Made by a program: the position numbers and the translations under genes. Shown here one piece after another: positions 54,403 to 61,621 of a stretch of 64,000 nt of DNA. The notes under the pieces were generated by a model that saw nothing but the letters and a program-made list of their open reading frames with translations, was not told the origin of the DNA and ran no database searches. Within the stretch, counting starts at the first letter, position 1, and each line of letters starts with the position of its first letter. The DNA lies in NCBI RefSeq assembly GCF_014596475.1, contig NZ_MECJ01000015.1, positions 372,001 to 436,000 on the forward strand. The letters run 5' to 3'. Origin of the DNA: Streptomyces sp. CBMA152. GTDB taxonomy: Bacteria > Actinomycetota > Actinomycetes > Streptomycetales > Streptomycetaceae.

Positions 54403-57400
54403 GTGCCCAACCCCAAGCTGGCCACATTCTCGGACGCGTTCACCGGCGCGGCGATCAACACGACGCTTTGGAACTCCATCACCGGTACGGCGACGCTGGA
54501 CACGACGAACGACCTGGTGACGCTGGCCCAGCCCACGGTCAGCGGCACCACGAACTCGTTCGGCACGACCAGCCTGTACGACGCCACCGGCTCCAGCATC
54601 TACGCGCAGATCGCCGCCGTACCCAACGGCGCGGGCACCACCAAAACCGCGCTCGTGCTGCGCGTCGACGCCAACAACTCCGTCGCCATCCGCGTCGAGA
54701 GCGGCATCTTCAAGATGACGCTCCAGACAGCTGGAACGACCGCCACCACGACGCTTCCGCCCTACGACCCGCACGCCCACCGCTGGTGGCGCATCCGCGA
54801 GAACAGCGGCACCTGGTACGCCGACACCGCCCCCGACGGCATCACCTGGACCCAGCAGACTTCCAGCACCTACAGCTGGGGCGCCACCGCCATGACCGCC
54901 GCCATCCAAACGTCGGCCGGTGCGACCGAGGTGGCCGGGCTCGTCGCCACGATCGCGCACATCAACACCCCGCTCGGCGGGACGGCGAACCCCAACTGGC
55001 CGACGCTCGAACACGGTTGGGGCGCATATTGGGACGCCAACGGCGGCGACATCCCCCTCGACCGCTACGTCGAGGTCACCAACCGCACGCGCGGCACCAC
55101 CACCACGCGGCGCGGCCGCCAGTACGAACTCGACCAGGTCCGCGCCGGGGAACTCACCACCCGCCTCGCCAACACCGACGCGGCCCTCGACCCCACCAAC
55201 AGCTCGGGCCCCTGGTACGGGCGGATCGCCCCCTATCAGCCCTACCGGCTCCGCGCCCAGTGGCCGCCGACTCGAAACCTCTTGGACCAGGTGCACGCCA
55301 CCGGCGGCGACTTGGGGGGCTGGCCGCTCGGCACCGTCGACGGATCGGGCGTGGGCCCCGACATTTTCAGCGTCACCGACTCCACCAACGGTGCCATCGT
55401 CGCGGCCACGGACGCCTGGCAGGGCGGCCGCGTACTGCAGTTCGCTGTGCCGTCCGGGTCGACGGCTCCCACGCGGATCGCGCACACGCCCCGGTTCTCG
55501 GCGATCCCCGGCCAGACGTACACGATGCAGATGCAGGTCAGGAACATCACCGCGTCCACATCGCTGTCGGTGCAGGCGTTCGTCGGCTGGTATATGACGG
55601 CCGGCGCGTCAGCCACCTCGTTCACCTACGGCACCACCACCACGCTCACGGGCAGCACCACGGCCGGATGGACCCAGCTCACCGTCACCGCGACGGCGCC
55701 GACGGGTGCGATGGGCATCGACGTCGGTGTCGCGGTCGCGGTGACGGCCGCCGCGACGTGCAGTGTGCAGGTCGATGGCTGGCAGTTGGAGAAGGGCGCT
55801 ACCGCATCGTCGTGGACTGTCCCCGGCGTCTGGTATCCGATCTACAGCGGGTACGTCGAACGATTCAGTCCCGAGTGGGAGATGTCGGGCACCTACGGCA
55901 CGGTGAACCCCACCTGCGTGGACGCGCTCGCCCTGCTGTCGCGGGTGCTGCTGACCGACATCCTCACCCAGCAACTGTCGCTCGCCGCATTCAGCCCCCG
56001 CTTCCTCTTCCCGCTCAGCGACCCCTCCGGGTCGACGACGTTCGTGGACCGCCTCGGCGTCTACCCCGCCGCGAAGATCACCAAGTCGAAGAACGGCGCC
56101 GGATCCGTTGCACCCGGCACGCAGATCACCGCGACGGACACCGTCAACGGGATCTTCACCGGCAGCGGCGGGGCGACCGTCACCACCATCACCAACCCCA
56201 GCCCCGGCGTTGGCGCCGTCGTTGCGTCCAGTGTCATCGACCTGACGACTTCCGGAATCGTCGGCCCGGCGAACCCGGCAGAGTGGACGCGCGCCATCGC
56301 TTTCCGCTACACGGGTCCGCTGCCCTCGGATGCGGCGTGCATCTGGTCCTGCATGGACCGCCAGCATGCGCCAACTGGTGCCCTTGCCACCGGGTCGCGG
56401 ATCTTTCTGTCCGTGAGCAGCACCGGGAAGCTGGTGCTGGTCATCGGCGGCCCGACGAACGTCGAAGCCGTCATGTCATTCACCGCCAACGATGGCTCCG
56501 TCCCGTCGGTAAACGATGGGAACTGGCACTGGGCCCTCTTCGCCTACGACGCCGCGAACGCCCAGGCGCGCGTGTCCCTTGACGGCAACAACTGGTTCTA
56601 CACCGGCCTCAGCAGCGCCATTACGCCGACCGGACTCGTCTCCGACTCCATCGGTGCCTGGTACGACCTCGGCCTCGGCGGCGCGGCTGGCGACAATTTC
56701 CAAGGCGACGTGGCCTTCGCTGCTGAGTGGCCCGTATGGTTCAACAATGCGGACAATGTGGCGATCTACTCGGCCTGGAAGAACTCCCTTACAGGGGACC
56801 CCACGAATTTCAGGTATACGCGGATCCTTGGCTGGTGTGGGTACACCGGCGCATGGAATGCCCAGGCCGGACTGACCACGTCGATGGGCCCGGCATCATT
56901 CTCGGGCCAGGACGTCGTCACCGCGTTGCAGGCGGTGGTGGAGACGGAGAACGGCGAGCACTTCGTATCGCGTGACGGCACGCTGACGTTCCGCCCGCGC
57001 AGCGCCCGCTACAACGCCACCACCCCCGTATTGATCTTCGGGGAGCGGACGGATCTCGGCGAGTATCCGTATGAAGACTGCAAAATGGATTACGACCCGA
57101 CGCGACTGGCCAACCAAATCACGGTCACGCAGACTGGCACCGGGCAGACCTTCACCGCCAACGACAAGGCGTCAATCACCCGGTATTTTCCCAGCACGTT
57201 GACCCGGTCGGTGAATGCGTCGTCAGCCCTCGAATGCCAGGACGCGGCATCGTATCTCCTCTCCCGGTACAAGGCGCCCGCAACCCGCGTGAGTGCGATC
57301 AAGCTGAATCCGGCGTCGAATCCGGCGTTGTGGCCGGTGATGCTGAGTCTGGAGCTCGGCAGCCGGGTGCGGGTGATGCGGCGCCCACCGGGCGTCCCCG

Positions 57401-57852
57401 CGATCACAGTGGATTGCTTCGTCGAGGCGATCGACTGGCAGCTCGACGACACCGCCGGCGCGGCAGTCACGCTCCAGCTGTCCCCGGCCGACCTCACCCC
57501 CTACGGGATCTTCGCGTCGTTCCACACCACCCTGAACGGCTCCCCGGCATCGGGTGTCACGTCGATCACCATCAACGCAGGCGCGGACACGACGAATTTG
57601 GCCTCGCAGCAGTTGTGGCCTGGCCAGCAGCTGGTCCTCGGGCAGGGGAGTGCCAACCAGGAGACGGTCACCATCGGCTCGGTCGGCGCGACATCGCCGG
57701 GCTGGACCACCGCGACCGTCACCCTCACCGGCGCCACCACCAAATCCCACACCAACGGCGACACCGTGTGCGAGCCGCTGCCCGCCGGGACCACCGACCC
57801 CACCGCCTGGGACGCCGTCAGCGCTTTCGATGCGATTGCCTTTGCCTACTGA
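54403..57852 (+). CDS. Large minor tail protein with carbohydrate-binding-like domains
   Basis: 1149 aa from the GTG at 54403 with GGAGG. Residues about 5-190 are a beta sandwich of the lectin/DUF1349 type (FSDAFTGAAINTTLWNSITG). About 300-460 resemble a CBM4/9-like module. About 620-820 is LamG/concanavalin-like. The last 300 residues carry tail-hub-like features (SLELGSRVRVMRRPPGVPAI, then EAIDWQLDDTAG) and a domain also found in the tail tube. It probably merges distal tail and receptor-binding parts. Confidence 0.8.
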   Translation: MPNPKLATFSDAFTGAAINTTLWNSITGTATLDTTNDLVTLAQPTVSGTTNSFGTTSLYDATGSSIYAQIAAVPNGAGTTKTALVLRVDANNSVAIRVESGIFKMTLQTAGTTATTTLPPYDPHAHRWWRIRENSGTWYADTAPDGITWTQQTSSTYSWGATAMTAAIQTSAGATEVAGLVATIAHINTPLGGTANPNWPTLEHGWGAYWDANGGDIPLDRYVEVTNRTRGTTTTRRGRQYELDQVRAGELTTRLANTDAALDPTNSSGPWYGRIAPYQPYRLRAQWPPTRNLLDQVHATGGDLGGWPLGTVDGSGVGPDIFSVTDSTNGAIVAATDAWQGGRVLQFAVPSGSTAPTRIAHTPRFSAIPGQTYTMQMQVRNITASTSLSVQAFVGWYMTAGASATSFTYGTTTTLTGSTTAGWTQLTVTATAPTGAMGIDVGVAVAVTAAATCSVQVDGWQLEKGATASSWTVPGVWYPIYSGYVERFSPEWEMSGTYGTVNPTCVDALALLSRVLLTDILTQQLSLAAFSPRFLFPLSDPSGSTTFVDRLGVYPAAKITKSKNGAGSVAPGTQITATDTVNGIFTGSGGATVTTITNPSPGVGAVVASSVIDLTTSGIVGPANPAEWTRAIAFRYTGPLPSDAACIWSCMDRQHAPTGALATGSRIFLSVSSTGKLVLVIGGPTNVEAVMSFTANDGSVPSVNDGNWHWALFAYDAANAQARVSLDGNNWFYTGLSSAITPTGLVSDSIGAWYDLGLGGAAGDNFQGDVAFAAEWPVWFNNADNVAIYSAWKNSLTGDPTNFRYTRILGWCGYTGAWNAQAGLTTSMGPASFSGQDVVTALQAVVETENGEHFVSRDGTLTFRPRSARYNATTPVLIFGERTDLGEYPYEDCKMDYDPTRLANQITVTQTGTGQTFTANDKASITRYFPSTLTRSVNASSALECQDAASYLLSRYKAPATRVSAIKLNPASNPALWPVMLSLELGSRVRVMRRPPGVPAITVDCFVEAIDWQLDDTAGAAVTLQLSPADLTPYGIFASFHTTLNGSPASGVTSITINAGADTTNLASQQLWPGQQLVLGQGSANQETVTIGSVGATSPGWTTATVTLTGATTKSHTNGDTVCEPLPAGTTDPTAWDAVSAFDAIAFAY

Positions 57853-57864
57853 GAGGGGGCGGAA

Positions 57865-58395
57865 ATGGCCCGCACCGTGCCCGTCATAGCCCAGGAGGCT
57901 CCGGGTAATTTCCTCACCGGCGCTTTGTGGAATGCCAACGTCAAAGCGCTCGGCGACTACGAGACTCTGCGGCCCCTGTTCTTCGGCTATCAGGGGAGCG
58001 CCCAGTCCATCTCAAATAACACCTGGACGTCGCTCACGCTCGACACCGAGGTATTGGACGGGGATGGTGGCCACTCGACCGTCACCAATACGAACCGCTA
58101 CACGGTTCAGGTCGCAGGTACCTATCTCCTGCTCGGTGTTAGCGCGTTCGTCGCCAACACCACGAGCGTTCGCGGTGTCCGTATGGGCCTCAATGGGACC
58201 GTGATCAGGGGCTCGCACATTCAGCAGCAGACCTCCAGCGCGGGCGTCTGGTCCGGCACCTCCTGGGCCATCCAGACCTGTGCGGTCAACGATTGGGTCG
58301 ACGTCGCCGGATATCAGAATTCCGGCGGCGCGATCAACACTTTCGTGGGCACTGACGCATCGAGTTGCATGGGCGTCTACTGGATCTCCCGCTGA
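57865..58395 (+). CDS. C1q/TNF-like tail tip protein
   Basis: 176 aa from the ATG at 57865. PGNFLTGALWNANVKALGDY start, then the jelly-roll pattern TVQVAGTYLLLGVSAFVANT, GVRMGLNGTVIRG, and a WTSGTSWAIQTCAVNDWVDV-like end. C1q-like trimers at phage tail tips bind host surfaces. Placed after the large minor tail gene and before the lysin. Confidence 0.75.
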   Translation: MARTVPVIAQEAPGNFLTGALWNANVKALGDYETLRPLFFGYQGSAQSISNNTWTSLTLDTEVLDGDGGHSTVTNTNRYTVQVAGTYLLLGVSAFVANTTSVRGVRMGLNGTVIRGSHIQQQTSSAGVWSGTSWAIQTCAVNDWVDVAGYQNSGGAINTFVGTDASSCMGVYWISR

Positions 58396-58442
58396 TCCGG
58401 TTACCACCCGCCCCCGACCTATCACTGAGAAGGGACTGTGAC

Positions 58443-59300
58443 GTGGGGACCTACGGGCAGGACTGGGCTTCGTACCAGTCGGCGACCCCTGACACTTCTG
58501 GCCTGTCCTTCGCTTTCGTCAAGATCACCGAAGGACTGTCGTACATCAACCCCGTATGGATCACCCAGCGGGATCACGCGAAGGCCGCCGGTCTGGTGTG
58601 GGGCGGCTACCACTACCCACACATGGCCAACAGCCCCCAGGACGAAGCCGACTTCTTCCTCTCTCAAGTCAACTGGCAGCACGGAGACGTCATCGTCCTC
58701 GACTGGGAGGGCTACGACAACGCCAACCAGAACGTGTCGAAGGCAGCGCAGGCCGCGTACAAGGACGCGTGGCTGCGCCACGTGAAGAGCCGCATGCCGT
58801 ACAACCCCGTCGGGATGTACGCCAACACCGACTACTGGCACAACGTCGACACCAGCAACTTCTACGGCGACTTCCTGTGGATCGCCACCGCCGGACGCCC
58901 CGCAGGCGACCCCGGAATCCAGGCCCCGTGGCTCTTCCACCAGTACAGCGAGTCCGGTGGCCTCGATCACGACTACTGCCACCTCGACAGCAATGCGCTC
59001 CGATCGTGGGCGCTCCAATCCTCGGAGGCCGAAATGCCGCTCACCCCCGCTGACGTCAAGGCCGTCTGGGCCTACAGCAACGGCGACCACCCGGATGTCC
59101 ACCAGACCCTCGCCGATGCCGCCGGCGCTACGGCGGCCGTGAAGGCGCTCGCGGGCAAGGTCGACGCCCTGGCAACCGAGGTTGCCGCGCTCTCGGCGCA
59201 GGGGGGACTCACCGCCGAGGAAATCACCGCCGCCGCCCAGGCCGGAGCCCAGGCGGCCCTCGCCGAGCTCGGCAACGCCCTCGCCCACCCTCACGCCTGA
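58443..59300 (+). CDS. GH25 endolysin (muramidase)
   Basis: 285 aa. The GTG at 58443 has GAAGGGA upstream. Residues 3-195 are a GH25 lysozyme domain: TYGQDWASYQ (Asp7), WGGYHYPHMANSPQDEADFF, IVLDWEGYD with catalytic Asp87 and Glu89, and MYANTDYWHNVDTSN. The C-terminal 90 residues are an Ala-rich helix and linker, probably for wall or oligomer contacts. It cuts the N-acetylmuramic acid bonds at lysis or entry. Confidence 0.92.
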   Translation: MGTYGQDWASYQSATPDTSGLSFAFVKITEGLSYINPVWITQRDHAKAAGLVWGGYHYPHMANSPQDEADFFLSQVNWQHGDVIVLDWEGYDNANQNVSKAAQAAYKDAWLRHVKSRMPYNPVGMYANTDYWHNVDTSNFYGDFLWIATAGRPAGDPGIQAPWLFHQYSESGGLDHDYCHLDSNALRSWALQSSEAEMPLTPADVKAVWAYSNGDHPDVHQTLADAAGATAAVKALAGKVDALATEVAALSAQGGLTAEEITAAAQAGAQAALAELGNALAHPHA

Positions 59301-59312
59301 AAGGCCGCCACC

Positions 59313-59669
59313 ATGAAGATCCTCGGGAGAGAGCCGGCCCTCGTCCTCGGCCTCATCGCCGCCGCTGTCAAGCTGGTCAGTGCATTCTGGCTCCACACCA
59401 CCGCAGACCAGCAGGCCGCCGTCAACACGGTCGCCGCCGCAGCCGTAGCGGTCGTCATCGCCTACCAGGTCCACGACGGAATCGGCGCGGCGCTCCTCGG
59501 CCTCACCCAGGCAGCCATGGCCGCAGCCGTCGGCTTTGGTCTGCACTGGTCCGCCGATACCCAGGCCGTGGTGTTCACGTTCGCCTCCGCCCTCGTCGCC
59601 GCCTACACCCGCACCCAGGTCACCGCGAAGGTCCCGGCCCCGGCCGTCAGCCGTCCGACTGCTGTTTGA
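59313..59669 (+). CDS. Holin-like membrane protein
   Basis: 118 aa, ATG at 59313 after GAAAGG. Four hydrophobic segments at about 8-28, 37-55, 60-76 and 84-101 (ALVLGLIAAAVKLVSAFWLH; AAVNTVAAAAVAVVIAYQVH; LLGLTQAAMAAAVGFGLH; AVVFTFASALVAAYTR). Next to the lysin and with a typical size, it is the best holin candidate. Confidence 0.75.
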   Translation: MKILGREPALVLGLIAAAVKLVSAFWLHTTADQQAAVNTVAAAAVAVVIAYQVHDGIGAALLGLTQAAMAAAVGFGLHWSADTQAVVFTFASALVAAYTRTQVTAKVPAPAVSRPTAV

Positions 59670-59681
59670 TCGGAGACGGGC

Positions 59682-59996
59682 ATGCCCGACCTTCCGACCA
59701 TCGGCGAGCTGGTCCGCCGTCTAGAGGACCGTTACGGCGATGTCCGCGACGACCTTCACGTCATGGGCGCCCGGGTCGACTCCCGCGTCTCCATGGAGCG
59801 CTACCAGATCGAGCAGGCCCAACGCGACGACGCCTACAAGGCGCTCCTGGAGCGGGTCAAGAGCATTGAGGACGCGCGGCGGGACCAGGAACGGCTGCGC
59901 GCCGCCGACCGACGCCTGATCCTGTCGGGCCTGGTCGTGCCTGTCCTTGTGATCCTGCTGCAGGTGTACCTCTCGACGAGGGGAGCCGGGGTGTGA
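59682..59996 (+). CDS. Coiled-coil protein with C-terminal membrane helix (second holin-like)
   Basis: 104 aa from the ATG at 59682. Residues 5-78 are a charged coiled coil ([20 protein letters not shown]). Residues about 80-98 ([20 protein letters not shown]) form a membrane helix. This resembles XhlA-type partners of holins. The stop overlaps the next GTG. Confidence 0.7.
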   Translation: MPDLPTIGELVRRLEDRYGDVRDDLHVMGARVDSRVSMERYQIEQAQRDDAYKALLERVKSIEDARRDQERLRAADRRLILSGLVVPVLVILLQVYLSTRGAGV

Positions 59997-60682
59997 GTGA
60001 CCACGCATCACCGGCCGGGAGCCACCGACGCACCGACATCGGGTTCGCCCTGGGGGTCCTTGCCGCTGTTGGGGTGCTGTGCTGGATCGTCGTCACCATG
60101 CAGTCCCTGGGTCATGATCTGCGGACCGCCAACGGCGCCAGAGATGCGCTCGCCCGGCAGGTGCAGGGGCTTGGGCATCAGCCGATCGCGGGGCCGCCTG
60201 GGTCGCGGGGGGATCCGGGCCAGTCCGTCACCGGACCACGCGGACCGCAGGGCGAGCCCGGACCCGTCGGGCCCACGGGACCGGTCGGCCCGACCGGGCA
60301 GGCGGGGATCAGCGCCACGGGCGCGCCGGGCATCAACGGCTCCATCGGACCGACGGGGGCGGCGGGACCCTCCGGCCAGCCGGGCATTGTCGGCCCGTCC
60401 GGAGCTCCCGGAACTCCCGGGAATCCAGGCAAGGATGGCGCCGACGGGGCACCAGGCAAGGACGGGAAGGACGGCCAGCCGCCCGCCGGCTGGACGTACA
60501 CCGACCCGCAGGGCGTGACCTACAGCTGCGTGCCCGTCTCCGGCTTCGACCCGAACGCGCCCCGCTACAGCTGCACGCCCACCAGCAGCCCCTCGCCGTC
60601 CCCGTCGCCCAAGTCGCGCAGGCGCGGCCTGCTCGGGGTGGGGGTGCTGGCGATGTCGTCGATGTACCGGAGGCTCCCGTGA
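59993..60682 (+). CDS. Membrane-anchored collagen-like protein
   Basis: 229 aa from the GTG at 59993. Residues about 15-37 ([20 protein letters not shown]) are a membrane helix. Residues about 67-160 are Gly-x-y repeats ([20 protein letters not shown] and so on) that predict a collagen-like triple helix. The tail has two Cys and a basic end. Collagen-like stretches are common in tail fibres, but here the protein is membrane-anchored inside the lysis cassette. Confidence 0.75.
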   Translation: MSDHASPAGSHRRTDIGFALGVLAAVGVLCWIVVTMQSLGHDLRTANGARDALARQVQGLGHQPIAGPPGSRGDPGQSVTGPRGPQGEPGPVGPTGPVGPTGQAGISATGAPGINGSIGPTGAAGPSGQPGIVGPSGAPGTPGNPGKDGADGAPGKDGKDGQPPAGWTYTDPQGVTYSCVPVSGFDPNAPRYSCTPTSSPSPSPSPKSRRRGLLGVGVLAMSSMYRRLP

Positions 60683-60903
60683 CCCGAACCTGGTGGGCGA
60701 TCGCCGCCCTCGTCGTCGCTGGTCTCGACGCCTACCTGCTGCTGTGCCACTGGCCGGACGTTGCCGGGAACCTTGAGGCGTCGGTGATCTGGGGGACTCC
60801 GGCGCTGGTCGCCCAGCACGTGGCGCTGCGTCGGCACGTCGACCGCCGCCACGCCGAAACCCAGGCCGTCATCGCCGGGGAAGCCGATTCGGGAGGGAGG
60901 TGA
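60679..60903 (+). CDS. Small membrane protein, 74 aa
   Basis: GTG at 60679 overlapping the previous stop. Residues 5-24 ([20 protein letters not shown]) and about 32-48 are hydrophobic, followed by a basic, His/Arg-rich cytoplasmic tail. Lysis cassette member of unknown role. Confidence 0.6.
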   Translation: MTRTWWAIAALVVAGLDAYLLLCHWPDVAGNLEASVIWGTPALVAQHVALRRHVDRRHAETQAVIAGEADSGGR

Positions 60904-60907
60904 TCGC

Positions 60908-60958
60908 ATGCTGTCGCTGGTCCTGCACCTCCTGCTCTCGCTGAACCTGTCCCTCTGA
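60908..60958 (+). CDS. 16-aa hydrophobic peptide
   Basis: ATG at 60908 with GGGAGGTGA upstream gives MLSLVLHLLLSLNLSL and stop. It is almost entirely Leu and Ser with one His, a typical membrane-inserting helix. It follows the lysis genes without a terminator and may aid lysis, or it may be chance. Confidence 0.4.
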   Translation: MLSLVLHLLLSLNLSL

Positions 60959-61024
60959 ACCCCGGCGGCGAACAGCCCCGCCCGCTCCGGCGCGGCGGGG
61001 CGCCGGCCCCGATTGGAGCGTCTG

Positions 61025-61504
61025 ATGACGCAGCACGACGAGACGCCCGACATAGTCGAGGCCCATCAACAGGCTGGCTCGGCGCACTGGATAGCCTCGA
61101 TCCCTGCCCACGAGCCGCGCGAGCATGATCCGCACTATCACCTGTTCCACGCGGCGAAGGAGCGGCTGCGACGGCTCGGCCTACTGAAGTGCGCGATCCC
61201 CGGCTGCACGTTCCCGGGGCCGATGGAACTCCACCACACGCACGTGGAGTTCTCGCTGGCCGGGGGCGTCGACCTGGAGCTCGCATCGCAGGCGTTCGGG
61301 CATCACTTCGAGAATGATGATCAGTTCGCGGAGTGGATCGAAGGACCGGGCAATTTGGAAGTATTGTGCCCAACTCACCACAGAACGCACCTAGGCGTGC
61401 ACGTCCTCCCGGGCCCACTCTGGGAGCCGCTGCGGGTGTGGCGGCACGACATGGCGCCCCCCGCCGAAGTCGTCACCGCCCACGACGCCCAACCAGACAC
61501 GTAG
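61025..61504 (+). CDS. HNH endonuclease, 159 aa
   Basis: ATG at 61025 with TTGGAGCG. The core is CAIPGCTFPGPMELHHTHVE, then NLEVLCPTHHRTHLG: paired Cys, the HH of the HNH motif, and the N...H. Phages with cos ends often place an HNH nuclease near their packaging genes; here it closes the late operon. Confidence 0.8.
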   Translation: MTQHDETPDIVEAHQQAGSAHWIASIPAHEPREHDPHYHLFHAAKERLRRLGLLKCAIPGCTFPGPMELHHTHVEFSLAGGVDLELASQAFGHHFENDDQFAEWIEGPGNLEVLCPTHHRTHLGVHVLPGPLWEPLRVWRHDMAPPAEVVTAHDAQPDT

Positions 61505-61520
61505 AAGCGCTAGTTGTCGT

Positions 61521-61548
61521 GCCCCCGCTGCCTTCGGGCGGCGGGGGC
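61521..61548 (+). terminator. Terminator at the end of the late operon
   Basis: GCCCCCGC (61521-61528) pairs with GCGGGGGC (61541-61548), extended inside by GCC/GGC around TTCG, followed by TTTG. It lies between the late operon and the convergent helicase gene. Confidence 0.85.
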
Positions 61549-61621
61549 CGTTTGCATGTTCTGCAAGAAGACTTGACGTGCAGGAAATCCTGTGGGTTCG
61601 TCGTCGGCTGTTCGCGAGAGA

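Noticed and set aside
60170-60470. Repetitive GGN-triplet DNA considered as a tandem repeat array
   Set aside because: It codes for Gly-x-y collagen-like repeats in a continuous frame.
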